Assembly (NCBI RefSeq): GCF_023674425.1
Contig: NZ_CP098401.1
Location: forward strand, 1,860,001 to 1,924,000
Length of the DNA: 64,000 nucleotides
Reading direction: 5' to 3'
Source of the DNA: Sphingomonas donggukensis
Lineage (GTDB): Bacteria > Pseudomonadota > Alphaproteobacteria > Sphingomonadales > Sphingomonadaceae
Below, piece by piece: positions 56,194 through 64,000 of this stretch. The notes under the pieces were generated by a model. It was given only the letters and a program-made list of their open reading frames with translations. It had not been told where the DNA came from and ran no database searches. The stretch's first letter is position 1, and the number at the start of each line of letters is the position of its first letter. The translations under genes and the position numbers were made by a program.

Positions 56194-56792
56194 GCATCGC
56201 GCTGATCGATTACGGCGCGGGCAATCTTCAGTCGGTCCACAACGCGCTGAAGGCGGCGGGGGCGAGCGACGTCGCCGTCACCGCCGACGCCGACGTCGTA
56301 CGGCGTGCCGACCGCATCGTCCTGCCCGGGGTCGGTGCGTTCGGAGCCTGCGCGGCAGGGCTGCGCGCGATCCCCGGCATGGTCGAGGCGCTGGAGGAGC
56401 GTGGGCTCAGGGGCGGCGTGCCGTTCCTGGGCGTGTGCGTCGGCATGCAACTGATGGCGACCACTGGGCACGAGATGGGCAGCCACGGCGGGCTCGGCTG
56501 GATCGCGGGCGAGGTCGCGGCGATCGCGCCCGCGCCGGGCATCCGCGTGCCGCACATGGGCTGGAACGACGTCCGCCCCATCAAACCCCATCCGCTGATC
56601 GCGGCGGGCGAGGCCTATTTCCTCCACAGCTACGCCTTCACCGGCGCCGACGTGCTGGCGACGACCGACCACGGCGGCTCCATCACCGCGGCGATCGGGC
56701 GCGACAATCTGCTGGGAGTGCAGTTCCACCCCGAAAAGAGCCAGGCCTACGGCCTCGCGCTGATCGAAAGATTCCTGGAATGGCGACCGTGA
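56190..56792 (+). CDS. hisH: Imidazole glycerol phosphate synthase, glutaminase subunit
   Basis: 200 aa class I glutamine amidotransferase. [34 protein letters not shown], nucleophile in [20 protein letters not shown] and the His-Glu of GVQFHPEKS. Feeds ammonia to HisF. ATGA overlap with the YciI gene; hisA follows after 10 bp. Confidence 0.96.
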   Translation: MSIALIDYGAGNLQSVHNALKAAGASDVAVTADADVVRRADRIVLPGVGAFGACAAGLRAIPGMVEALEERGLRGGVPFLGVCVGMQLMATTGHEMGSHGGLGWIAGEVAAIAPAPGIRVPHMGWNDVRPIKPHPLIAAGEAYFLHSYAFTGADVLATTDHGGSITAAIGRDNLLGVQFHPEKSQAYGLALIERFLEWRP

Positions 56793-56802
56793 GAATGCCC
56801 CG

Positions 56803-57522
56803 ATGATCGTCTTCCCCGCCATCGATCTGAAGGGCGGCCAGGTCGTGCGTCTGGCCGAGGGCGATATGGCCCGCGCCACCGTATATGGCGACGATCCCGC
56901 AGCGCAGGCGCTGAGCTTCGCCGAGGCGGGAGCGACGCACCTCCACGTGGTCGATCTGGACGGCGCGTTTGCCGGCGGATCGGTCAACGGCGATGCGGTC
57001 GCGCGGGTCATCGCGGCGTTTCCCGGCAAGCTCCAGCTGGGCGGCGGCATCCGCGATCGCGCGGGGATCGAACGCTGGCTCGACCTGGGCGTGGCGCGGG
57101 TCGTCATCGGCACTGCCGCGGTCAAGGATCCCGATCTGGTCCGCGGAGCCGCGCGTGACTTTCCGGGGCAGGTCGTGGTCGCGGTGGATGCCCGCGACGG
57201 CTATATCGCGACAGAGGGCTGGGCCGACGTCTCCGACATGACCGCTACCGACCTTGCCCGCCGGTTCGAGGATGCCGGCGTCACCGCGCTCCTCTTCACC
57301 GACGTCGGGCGCGACGGGCTACTGAAAGGCTGCAACGTCGCCGCGACCACCGCGCTGGCTGAGGCGGTGGCGATCCCCGTGATCGCCAGCGGCGGTGTCG
57401 CGGGGATCGAGGATATCCACGCGCTGGTCGGCCAGCCGGGAATCGAGGGCGTCATCACCGGTCGGGCGCTGTACGACGGGCGGTTGGACCTGGCCGAGGC
57501 GATCGCGGTGGCGCAGGGATGA
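56803..57522 (+). CDS. hisA: ProFAR isomerase
   Basis: 239 aa TIM barrel: [60 protein letters not shown] and [15 protein letters not shown]. The Asp residues in AIDLKGG and TDVGRDG are the catalytic pair. A repeat separates it from hisF. Confidence 0.96.
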   Translation: MIVFPAIDLKGGQVVRLAEGDMARATVYGDDPAAQALSFAEAGATHLHVVDLDGAFAGGSVNGDAVARVIAAFPGKLQLGGGIRDRAGIERWLDLGVARVVIGTAAVKDPDLVRGAARDFPGQVVVAVDARDGYIATEGWADVSDMTATDLARRFEDAGVTALLFTDVGRDGLLKGCNVAATTALAEAVAIPVIASGGVAGIEDIHALVGQPGIEGVITGRALYDGRLDLAEAIAVAQG

Positions 57523-57539
57523 CCCGGGCACCACTCAAC

Positions 57540-57616
57540 CCGTTCGTTTCGAGCGAAGTCGAGAAACCGACGCAGGCGCTTGGCCGGCGTTTCTCGACTT
57601 CGCTCGAAACGAACGG
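57540..57616. repeat. Perfect family A palindrome between hisA and hisF
   Basis: 28-bp arms are exact reverse complements (left starts CCGTTCGTTTCGAGCGAAGT, right ends ACTTCGCTCGAAACGAACGG) around a 21-bp centre. Likely forms an mRNA hairpin inside the his transcript. Confidence 0.93.
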
Positions 57617-57637
57617 GGTTGTGCTGGGCTTCCGCCC

Positions 57638-58396
57638 GTGACCGTCCGCGCGCGCGTCATCCCCTGCCTCGACGTGGCCGGCGGCCGCGTCGTCAAGGGC
57701 GTGAACTTCGTCGACCTGCGCGATGCCGGCGACCCGGTCGAGCAGGCGCGCGCCTATGACGCCGCCGGCGCCGACGAGCTCTGCTTCCTCGACATCGGCG
57801 CCAGCCATGAAGGGCGCGAGACGATCGTCGATGTCGTGCGCCGCACCGCCGAAGTCTGCTTCATGCCGCTGACGGTCGGCGGCGGGGTGCGATCGGTCGA
57901 GGATGCCCGTGCGCTGCTGCTGGCCGGCGCGGACAAGATCGCGGTCAATTCCGCCGCAGTCGCGCGGCCCGAACTTGTCGCCGAAATCGCCGAGCGGATG
58001 GGCCGCCAGTGCGTCGTCGCCTCGGTCGACGCGCGCCGGGTCGGCGAGACGTGGGAAGTCTTCACGCACGGCGGGCGGCGCGCGACGGGGATCGACGCGG
58101 TGGGGCATGCGCTGAACCTCGCCCGGCTCGGCGCGGGCGAGTTGCTCGTGACGTCGATGGACCGCGACGGAACGAAGGACGGCTACGACCTCGACCTGAT
58201 CCGCACCATCGCAGACCAGGTGGACGTGCCGGTCGTCGCATCGGGCGGGGTCGGCAGCGTCGCGCACCTGGTTGCCGGCATCGTCGAGGGCCATGCCTCC
58301 GCGGTGCTCGCCGCATCGATCTTCCACTTCGGCGAGGCCTCGGTCGCCGACGCCCACGCCGCGCTCGCCGCGGCGGGGATTCCGGTGCGCGCTTAA
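57638..58396 (+). CDS. hisF: Imidazole glycerol phosphate synthase, cyclase subunit
   Basis: 252 aa, GTG start. [73 protein letters not shown] and [20 protein letters not shown]. Catalytic Asp in CLDV and SMDRDGT. Couples to HisH. Confidence 0.96.
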   Translation: MTVRARVIPCLDVAGGRVVKGVNFVDLRDAGDPVEQARAYDAAGADELCFLDIGASHEGRETIVDVVRRTAEVCFMPLTVGGGVRSVEDARALLLAGADKIAVNSAAVARPELVAEIAERMGRQCVVASVDARRVGETWEVFTHGGRRATGIDAVGHALNLARLGAGELLVTSMDRDGTKDGYDLDLIRTIADQVDVPVVASGGVGSVAHLVAGIVEGHASAVLAASIFHFGEASVADAHAALAAAGIPVRA

Positions 58397-58459
58397 TATA
58401 AGGTTCACACGGGGCCGCTAGGGCAACCCGTGTCGGGCGATACATCGGACAGCAACCAC

Positions 58460-58708
58460 ATGAACGCCATCATTCGCACTGCCTCGGCAACCGCGCTGAT
58501 GGCGCTCGTGTCGCCCGACACCCTTTATGCCGCGGCGCCCCATTCGGGCCAGGTGATCCACGACGGGTTCGAATTGTCCGACCTCGCGCTGTTCGCCTGC
58601 GCGGTGCTGGGCGTCTGGTTCGCGCGGCGATCCATGCGCGCGCGGGCGGCGGCAAAGCGCCAGACATCTCCCGGCCCGTTCGTTTCGAGCGAAGTCGAGA
58701 AACCATAG
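58460..58708 (+). CDS. Small membrane protein ending in repeat-encoded tail
   Basis: 82 aa from the ATG at 58460 (a GTG at 58430 is possible). A signal-like N-terminus (IRTASATALMALVSPDTLYA), a helix ELSDLALFACAVLGVWFARR and a basic stretch RSMRARAAAKRQ, then [11 protein letters not shown] and TAG. The last 11 residues come from the family A repeat beginning at 58676. Whether it is expressed is uncertain: no strong ribosome site, no relatives recognised; it sits inside the his cluster. Confidence 0.45.
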   Translation: MNAIIRTASATALMALVSPDTLYAAAPHSGQVIHDGFELSDLALFACAVLGVWFARRSMRARAAAKRQTSPGPFVSSEVEKP

Positions 58709-58724
58709 CATCCTCGACTTCGCC
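58676..58724. repeat. Truncated family A repeat
   Basis: Left arm CCGTTCGTTTCGAGCGAAGT with GAGAAACC, then only the fragment TCCTCGACTTCGCC of the right arm, overlapping the 3' end of the small gene at 58460. Confidence 0.8.
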
Positions 58725-58749
58725 AGCGACCGGCGGCAGTAAGGGCGCA

Positions 58750-59067
58750 ATGGACGCGTTCGCCACTCTCGAAACCACGATCGCCGCGCGGCTGACCGCC
58801 GATCCGGCGTCGTCGTACATCGCCGGCCTGGCAGCAAAGGGCCGCGCCAAGATCGCGCAGAAAGTCGGCGAGGAAGCGGTCGAAACCGTCATCGCCGCCA
58901 TCGCCGACGACCGCGCCGGCCTGGTAGGTGAGGCCGCGGACCTGCTGTTCCATCTGACCGTTCTGCTCCACCACGCCGGCCTGACGCTGGACGACGTGCG
59001 CGCGGAGCTGACGCGGCGCGAGGGGGTGTCGGGGCTGGTGGAAAAGGCCGGCCGCACCGCCGGATGA
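58750..59067 (+). CDS. hisE: Phosphoribosyl-ATP pyrophosphatase
   Basis: 105 aa MazG-like helical enzyme: FATLETTIAARLTADPASSY, KIAQKVGEEAVETVIAAIAD and LVGEAADLLFHLTVLLHHAG. The E-E-xx-E and Asp of EAADLLFH bind Mg. Second-step histidine enzyme; hisG, hisI and hisD are outside the window. Confidence 0.95.
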   Translation: MDAFATLETTIAARLTADPASSYIAGLAAKGRAKIAQKVGEEAVETVIAAIADDRAGLVGEAADLLFHLTVLLHHAGLTLDDVRAELTRREGVSGLVEKAGRTAG

Positions 59068-59082
59068 ACAGGAGAGGACCAG

Positions 59083-59460
59083 ATGCCGATCGACGCGACC
59101 CAGCCCTATGACGACGACAATCTCTTCGCGAAGATCCTGCGCGACGAAATCCCGTCCAAGCGCGTGTACGAGGACGACTATGCCATCGCCTTCCACGACA
59201 TCGCCCCGCAGGCGCCGACCCACCTGCTGGTGATCCCGCGCGGGCGCTACGTCTCCTGGGACGATTTCAGCACGCGCGCGTCCGAGGCGGAGATCGCAGG
59301 CTTCGTCCGCGCAGTCGGCACGGTCGCCCGCGCAGCGGGGATGGTCGAGCCGGGCTACCGCCTGCTCGCCAACACCGGCGGGCACGGCGGACAGGAAGTG
59401 CCGCACTTGCACGTCCATATCTTTGCCGGCCGGCCGCTGGGGCCGATGCTCGCCCGCTGA
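59083..59460 (+). CDS. HIT-family hydrolase
   Basis: 125 aa. DDDNLFAKILRDEIPSKRVY, AFHDIAPQAPTHLLVIPRGR and the histidine triad PHLHVHIFAG. Nucleoside phosphoramidase (HinT-like) activity expected. 15 bp after hisE with AGGAGAGG before the ATG: end of the his transcript, as in many alphaproteobacteria. Confidence 0.94.
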   Translation: MPIDATQPYDDDNLFAKILRDEIPSKRVYEDDYAIAFHDIAPQAPTHLLVIPRGRYVSWDDFSTRASEAEIAGFVRAVGTVARAAGMVEPGYRLLANTGGHGGQEVPHLHVHIFAGRPLGPMLAR

Positions 59461-59578
59461 CGAAGCGCACCCCCCGCGCTGCGAATGGGGGATTGCACGC
59501 TACCGATTTGCGACTAGGCTCCCGCGATCGCCGGGCGACCCATGGAGGACGCCCAGTATCCCGGGGGATGTGAAAGTT

Positions 59579-61156
59579 ATGATTTTCGGGCGCGTAAAGC
59601 CAATCGACGCGATTCTCGCGACAGCGGAGAAGAAATCGCTCCATCGTACGCTCGGCTGGTTCCAGCTGACCCTGTTCGGCATCGGCTGCGTGATCGGGAC
59701 GGGGATCTTCGTCCTCACCGCCGCCGGCGCGCAGAAGGCCGGACCCGGCCTGATGCTCGCCTTCGCCATCGCCGGCGCGGTCTGCATCGTCGCTGCCCTC
59801 TGCTACGCCGAGATCGCGGCGATGCTGCCCGTTGCGGGTTCTGCCTACACCTACACCTATACGACGATGGGCGAGATGCTCGCCTGGACGGTCGGCTGGG
59901 CGCTGGTGCTGGAATATGCGGTCGCGGCCAGCGCGGTCGCGGTCGGATGGTCGGGCTTCTTTACGGGCACGATCCTGAATGAGTTCCTGGGCGTCCACCT
60001 GCCCGCCGCGCTCTCGGGTGCGCCGCTGTCGATGGGGGGTGTCGCAGGCGGCATCATCAACCTGCCCGCGGTCGTCATCTCGCTGCTCATCACCTGGCTG
60101 CTGATGATCGGCACCACCGAAAGCGCCCGCGTCAACGCCGTGCTGGTGGCGATCAAGGTCGTCGCGCTGACCGCCTTCATCGGCATCACGCTGACGTCGG
60201 CCTATTTCGACCCGGACAAGTTCAACCCCTTCTTGCCCGCGGGCGTCTTCGGCGGCTTCGGCACCGGTGTCGGCGCGGTCGGCGCGGCGGCGACGATCTT
60301 CTTCGCCTATGTCGGCTTCGACGCGGTTTCGACTGCGGCGGAGGAAACCAAGAACCCGCAGCGCAACGTGCCGATCGGCCTGGTCGGTTCGCTGCTGTTC
60401 TGCACCGTCTTCTACATCGCGGTCGCCGCCGGCGCGATCGGCACGATGGGCGGCCAGCCGATCATGGGCCCGAACGGCGTGCCCTTCCCGACCGGTTCGG
60501 AAGAGCTCGCGCGTCAGTGCGCCACCTACGCCGCCGACAAGCTGCCGCTGGTCTGCTCGAACGAGGCGCTGGCGCACGTGCTGCGCCAGATCGGCTGGTC
60601 GGGCGTCGGCAATGCGGTCGGCCTGGCGGCGATGCTCGCACTGCCGTCGGTCATCCTGATCCTGATGTTCGGCCAGACCCGCATCTTCTTCGTGATGAGC
60701 CGCGATGGCCTGCTGCCCGAAGTGCTGTCGCGCGTGCACCCGAAGTGGAAGACGCCGCACATCGTGACGGCGGCGACTGGCATCGCGGTGGCGATCGCCG
60801 CGGCGGTGCTGCCGGTCGGAAAGCTCGCCGATATCGCCAACGCCGGCACGCTCTATGCGTTCATGATGGTCGCGATCGCGGTCATGATCCTGCGCAAGAC
60901 CGCCGCCGACCGCGCGCGCAGCTTCAAGACGCCGATACTGTGGCTGCTCGGCCCGCTGACGATCTTCGGCTGCATCTTCCTGTTCTTCAACCTGCCGATC
61001 GACGCCATGCTGGTGCTGCCGATCTGGGGCGCCGTCGGCATGGTGATCTATTTCGCCTACAGCCGGAACGCGAGCCACCTGGGCCGCGGCATCGTCGAGA
61101 GCCATGAGGCCGAGGCGGTGACCGACGTGCGCCCGGAGGTTCCCGGCACGCACTGA
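59579..61156 (+). CDS. APC-family amino-acid permease
   Basis: 525 aa with 12 predicted helices. IGCVIGTGIFVLTAAGAQKA (helix 1 GxG), ALCYAEIAAMLPVAGSAYTY, FFAYVGFDAVSTAAEETKNP (helix 6-7 region) and RIFFVMSRDGLLPEVLSRVH. CAT/YfnA-like cationic or general amino-acid transporter. A large loop (about 330-370) has two Cys. Start at 59579 with GGGGG upstream. A textbook terminator follows. Confidence 0.94.
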   Translation: MIFGRVKPIDAILATAEKKSLHRTLGWFQLTLFGIGCVIGTGIFVLTAAGAQKAGPGLMLAFAIAGAVCIVAALCYAEIAAMLPVAGSAYTYTYTTMGEMLAWTVGWALVLEYAVAASAVAVGWSGFFTGTILNEFLGVHLPAALSGAPLSMGGVAGGIINLPAVVISLLITWLLMIGTTESARVNAVLVAIKVVALTAFIGITLTSAYFDPDKFNPFLPAGVFGGFGTGVGAVGAAATIFFAYVGFDAVSTAAEETKNPQRNVPIGLVGSLLFCTVFYIAVAAGAIGTMGGQPIMGPNGVPFPTGSEELARQCATYAADKLPLVCSNEALAHVLRQIGWSGVGNAVGLAAMLALPSVILILMFGQTRIFFVMSRDGLLPEVLSRVHPKWKTPHIVTAATGIAVAIAAAVLPVGKLADIANAGTLYAFMMVAIAVMILRKTAADRARSFKTPILWLLGPLTIFGCIFLFFNLPIDAMLVLPIWGAVGMVIYFAYSRNASHLGRGIVESHEAEAVTDVRPEVPGTH

Positions 61157-61172
61157 GCACGACGCGGACAAG

Positions 61173-61206
61173 AAAAAAGGCCGGGGAGCGATCCCCGGCC
61201 TTTTTT
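61173..61206. terminator. Rho-independent terminator after the permease
   Basis: AAAAAAGGCCGGGGA-GCGA-TCCCCGGCCTTTTTT: 15-bp perfect stem including flanking A/T runs, 16 bp after the stop. The symmetric A- and T-tracts make it bidirectional. Confidence 0.96.
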
Positions 61207-61221
61207 ATAATTACCTACCAT

Positions 61222-61341
61222 CCGTTCGCCTCGAGTAGTCGTCGAGCTTGTCGCGACGACATATCGAGAGGTGGGTGCCTCAAGAAAGCCCTCTCGATAC
61301 GGGCTCTCGACAAGCTCGATTCCTACTCGAGGCGAACGGGT
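61222..61341. repeat. Single copy related to the tandem array family
   Basis: CCGTTCGCCTCGAGTAGTCG opens, with GATATGTCG-like inner sequence, then CTCTCGATACGGGCTCTCGA and the closing CTACTCGAGGCGAACGG. Same arms as the units at 41011-41802, in the convergent gap between the permease and adenosine kinase genes. Confidence 0.82.
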
Positions 61342-61356
61342 TCTTTAAGGCGGGAC

Positions 61357-62352
61357 TCAGCCCAGCTTGTCCGCCACCAGCGTCTTCAAATCCGCGATCG
61401 GACGCGGGCCGATGTGGCTGATGCACTCCGCGGCGCAGATCGCGCCCATCCGCAGACTCGTCTCCAGATCGCGGCCCTGCGCCTGGCCCGCCAGGAAGCC
61501 CGCCGCGAACAGGTCGCCCGCACCCGTCGTATCGACCACCGCCGCCACCGGCTCGGCGTGAACGCGCGCGTGTTCGTCGCCCGAATGCGCCTCGGCACCC
61601 GCGGCGCCATGCGTGCAGACCAGCACCGGCAGGCGTTTCGACAGGTCGGTCACCGCCGATGCGATGTCGTCGGTCTGCATCATCGCCTTCACTTCGCTGT
61701 CGTTGGCGAACAGCAGGTCGATCTGCCCGGCGTCGATCAGCTCGAAGAACGCATCGCGGTGGCCCTCGACCACGAAGGTATCGCTCAGCGTCAGCGCGAC
61801 CTTGCGCCCTGCCGCCCGCGCCATGCCGATTGCGCGCTTCATCGCGTCGCGCGACTGGTCGGCGTTCCACAGATAGCCTTCGAGATACAGGATCGCCCCC
61901 GCCTCGATCGTCGCTGCGTCGACCGCGCTTTCGGGCAGGAACTGCGCCGCCCCCAGGAACGTGTTCATCGTCCGCTGGCCGTCAGGGGTTATGAGGATCA
62001 GGCAGCGCGCGGTCGGATCGCCGCCGTCCAGCGCCGGGGTGGCGAAGTGGACGCCCAGCGACTGGATGTCGTGCGCGAAGACCTTGCCCAGCTGGTCGTC
62101 GGCGACCTGGCCGATGAAGCCGCATGGCTGGCCGAGCGCGGCGAGCCCGGCGATGGTGTTTGCCGCCGAACCGCCCGACACTTCCTGCCCCGGACCCATC
62201 TTCGCATAGAGCGCATCGGCATCCTCTGGCGAGAAGATCAGCTGCATCGACCCCTTGGTCATGCCCTGATCGGTGATGAACTGGTCATCGGCCTGGGCGA
62301 GGATGTCGACGATCGCGTTGCCGATCGCGACGACGTCGTAGCTGGTGGTCAC
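61357..62352 (-). CDS. Adenosine kinase-type PfkB sugar kinase
   Basis: 331 aa from a GTG with GGGAGAAG upstream. YDVVAIGNAIVDILAQADDQ, SGGSAANTIAGLAALGQPCG, LLFANDSEVKAMM and the catalytic DTTGAGDLFAAGFLAG. Alphaproteobacterial adenosine kinases look like this; ribokinase-like alternatives are less likely. Downstream of it lies a repeat; divergent from the EI24 gene. Confidence 0.92.
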   Translation of the reverse strand: MTTSYDVVAIGNAIVDILAQADDQFITDQGMTKGSMQLIFSPEDADALYAKMGPGQEVSGGSAANTIAGLAALGQPCGFIGQVADDQLGKVFAHDIQSLGVHFATPALDGGDPTARCLILITPDGQRTMNTFLGAAQFLPESAVDAATIEAGAILYLEGYLWNADQSRDAMKRAIGMARAAGRKVALTLSDTFVVEGHRDAFFELIDAGQIDLLFANDSEVKAMMQTDDIASAVTDLSKRLPVLVCTHGAAGAEAHSGDEHARVHAEPVAAVVDTTGAGDLFAAGFLAGQAQGRDLETSLRMGAICAAECISHIGPRPIADLKTLVADKLG

Positions 62353-62452
62353 GGACTTCTCCCGAAAAAATACGATGGGGCGCCCTAGGGAGACTCCGCG
62401 ACACGCGCAATCGCGCTTCGAAACGCGCGGTCGAGCGGCTAGGGATACGGGC

Positions 62453-63130
62453 GTGCTCACCGCCTTCACCCTCTCACTCGCGCAGCTCGGCGACCGCGCG
62501 TTCCTGGCGGTGCTGGCGAAGTCGCTGGCGGTGACGCTGGCGTTGCTCTCGACGCTCGGCGCGGGGCTATGGTTCGGGGCTCGCGCGCTAGCCGCTTGGC
62601 TGGGCGCGACCGAAGGGCTGTCGGGCATCGCCGGCTTTCTGGCGCTGCTCGGCGGCCTCGCAATCGGGTGGCTGATCTTCCGCGCGATCGCCATCGCCGC
62701 GGTCGGGCTGTTCGCCGACGAGGTGGTGGAGGCGGTCGAGGCGAAACATTATCCCGCGGCGCTCGCGAGCGCGCGGCCCGTGCCGTTCGTCCGGTCGCTG
62801 GCGATGGGCGCGGGCGGGATCGCGCGGACGATCCTAGTCAACCTCGCCGCGACGCCGCTCTACATCCTGCTGTTCGCGACGGGCATCGGCACGCCTATCG
62901 GCTTCTTCGCGGTCAACGCGGTGCTGCTCGGGCGCGACCTGGGCGACATGGTCGCGGCGCGGCACCTGCCGGCAGAGGGGTTGGCGGAGTGGCGGCGCAC
63001 GACCCGGGCGCGGCGCTGGACGCTGGGTGCGGCGGGCACCGCGCTGTTGCTGATCCCCGTCCTCAACCTGATCGCGCCGATCGTTTCCGCGGCGATGGCG
63101 ACGCATCTGTTCCACCGGAGACAACCATGA
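62453..63130 (+). CDS. EI24-domain membrane protein
   Basis: 225 aa, GTG start (LTAFTLSLAQLGDRAFLAVL). Five or so helices; FADEVVEAVEAKHYPAALAS and FVRSLAMGAGGIARTILVNL, PIGFFAVNAVLLGRDLGDMV match the EI24/CysZ family. A longer ATG start at 62345 would add a basic non-conserved leader. Transport role unproven. ATGA overlap with the next gene. Confidence 0.88.
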   Translation: MLTAFTLSLAQLGDRAFLAVLAKSLAVTLALLSTLGAGLWFGARALAAWLGATEGLSGIAGFLALLGGLAIGWLIFRAIAIAAVGLFADEVVEAVEAKHYPAALASARPVPFVRSLAMGAGGIARTILVNLAATPLYILLFATGIGTPIGFFAVNAVLLGRDLGDMVAARHLPAEGLAEWRRTTRARRWTLGAAGTALLLIPVLNLIAPIVSAAMATHLFHRRQP

Positions 63131-63498
63131 AGCCAGTCCTCGCCCTCCTCCCGATCGCGGCGCTTGCCGCCTGCACCACGACAGCGCCCGAAGCTCGGCC
63201 CGCGGCGCGCATCCCGATCCCCACGATGACCTATGGCACCGGCGGATTGGAGCGGGTGCTCGGCCAGACCGCGCGCGGCCTGACCCAGCAGTTCGGCGCC
63301 GCCGACGCGGATGTCGCGGAAGGGACCGGGCGCAAGCTGCAGTTCGGCAGCCGAATCTGTGTACTCGACGCCTACCTCTATCCCAAGGGCTCGGGCGAGC
63401 CTGTCGTGACCTATGTCGACGCCCGCCAGCGTGACGGCAGCGCGATCGACCGCGCCAGCTGCGTTGCCGCGCTTAGCCGGCGCGAGGGCGGTAAGTAA
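63127..63498 (+). CDS. Small lipoprotein, unknown function
   Basis: 123 aa. Lipobox LAAC (Cys 16), then IPIPTMTYGTGGLERVLGQT, RGLTQQFGAADADVAEGTGR and LQFGSRICVLDAYLYPKGSG with a second Cys pair partner near DRASCVAALSRR. A 'lysozyme/GLERVLGQ-A-L-FG-P' lineage protein of sphingomonads by memory, function unknown. Coupled to the EI24 gene. Confidence 0.84.
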   Translation: MKPVLALLPIAALAACTTTAPEARPAARIPIPTMTYGTGGLERVLGQTARGLTQQFGAADADVAEGTGRKLQFGSRICVLDAYLYPKGSGEPVVTYVDARQRDGSAIDRASCVAALSRREGGK

Positions 63499-63509
63499 TC
63501 ACCCGTCCC

Positions 63510-63587
63510 CGTCGTCGCGAGCGTAGCGAAGCAACCCAGGGGCATCGCGCGGGGCGCTGGATTGCCTTGCTACGCTCGCAATGACGG
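63510..63587. repeat. CGTCATTGCGAGCGTAGC palindromic repeat
   Basis: CGTCGTCGCGAGCGTAGCGA ... TTGCTACGCTCGCAATGACGG: arms pair imperfectly around GCTGGATTGCC-type sequence. The right arm overlaps the 3' end of queG and supplies its stop codon. Confidence 0.82.
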
Positions 63588-64000
63588 CGCAGGGGTAAGG
63601 CGGCCCAGCGCCCAAGCCGCCGCTTCCGCCACCACCGGATCGGCATCGTTCAGCAGCGCCCGCACCGGCCCCACCAGCGCGGCGTCACCCGAATTGCCCG
63701 CCGCGATCAGGCAGTTCCTGACCATGCGGTGGCGCCCGATACGCTTGATCGGCGACCCGGCGAACACCTCGCGAAACGCCGCGTCATCGAGCGCCAGCAG
63801 GTCGGCAAGGCGCGGCGCCATCAGCTCGCTGCGCGGCTGGAACGCGCGGTTAGCAGCGGCTGCGGCGGCGAACTTGTTCCACGGGCACACGCTCAGGCAA
63901 TCGTCGCAGCCGTAGATGCGGTTGCCGATGGCCGCGCGGAACTCGTGCGGGATCGGCCCCTTGTGCTCGATCGTCAGGTACGAGATGCAGCGCCGCGCAT
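63570..64000 (-). CDS. queG: Epoxyqueuosine reductase, C-terminal part (runs off right edge)
   Basis: The last 143 codons are visible. [38 protein letters not shown] (4Fe-4S cluster Cys set) and a HEAT-like tail ([20 protein letters not shown]). QueG reduces epoxyqueuosine to queuosine in tRNA using cobalamin. The N-terminal cobalamin domain is outside the window. The C-terminal residues SLRA and TAG lie in a palindromic repeat, so the natural C-terminus may have been altered. Confidence 0.93.
   Translation of the reverse strand, partial: ARRCISYLTIEHKGPIPHEFRAAIGNRIYGCDDCLSVCPWNKFAAAAAANRAFQPRSELMAPRLADLLALDDAAFREVFAGSPIKRIGRHRMVRNCLIAAGNSGDAALVGPVRALLNDADPVVAEAAAWALGRLTPAPSLRA

Noticed and set aside
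59267..61171. 634-codon minus-strand frame opposite the permease
   Set aside because: Compositionally biased (Arg/Asp/Gln) shadow of a clearly hydrophobic transporter gene.

Overview
The window is chromosomal DNA of a high-GC alphaproteobacterium, almost certainly a sphingomonad (Sphingomonas or a close relative). This rests on gene content and order: a C4-pathway hemA, an ATP12-type F1 assembly chaperone, an alphaproteobacterial SspB, a hisB-yciI-hisH-hisA-hisF-hisE-HIT cluster, a PA2169-family stress protein, and several families of short palindromic intergenic repeats (arms CCGTTCGTTTCGAGC..., CTCCCGCGAAGGCGGGAG, CGTCATTGCGAGCGTAGC) that I associate with sphingomonads. Both ends cut genes: rpiB on the left and queG on the right.

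Layout. 1-9.5 kb: rpiB, two tandem FAS1 (fasciclin) secreted proteins, an AmpR-like LysR regulator divergent from a Tat-exported class A beta-lactamase, hemA, murI, a PCuAC copper chaperone and several lineage hypotheticals including an HExxH 'vgr-related' protein. 9.5-19.2 kb is the most accessory-looking part. It holds a DNA methyltransferase fused to an Mrr-like nuclease domain, and uvrA carrying an in-frame repeat insertion. The 3' end of uvrA is followed by a diverged second copy of its own tail. Next comes an AT-rich AvcD-type anti-phage dCTP deaminase gene, then an HTH/hypothetical pair and a PA2169 protein. 19.5-31.7 kb: a GAF-PAS-GGDEF cyclase, fsa, a xerC-type recombinase, a three-gene cassette of small secreted proteins, dedA, a MITE-like inverted repeat, gshB, yraN, rsmI/lpoA-like, hemW, a CAP-domain lipoprotein. 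31.7-35.9 kb: a probable copper-uptake operon (DUF2946, TonB receptor, PepSY membrane protein). 36-50.5 kb: tRNA-Gln, ilvE, proC, ubiK, tspO, a 0.8-kb tandem repeat array, tlyA, bamD, manA, crcB, an RluC/D-type synthase, gph-like HAD, ATP12. 50.5-64 kb: gmk, fumC, sspB, the histidine cluster, an APC amino-acid permease, adenosine kinase, an EI24 membrane protein and queG.

How it fits together. Most of the window is housekeeping, with many translationally coupled pairs (ATGA, GTGA or TGATG overlaps). The unusual material is concentrated around uvrA, where two nucleic-acid or nucleotide-targeting genes of the kind seen in phage defence flank a DNA-repair gene whose ends are scarred by repeats and duplication. 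A second recurring theme is that intergenic repeats have invaded coding ends. The same FVSSEVEK peptide, read from one repeat family, occurs inside UvrA and at the C-terminus of a small membrane protein. The stop codons of uvrA, tlyA and queG also lie in or beside repeats. No CRISPR array, rRNA, prophage or conjugation genes were seen.
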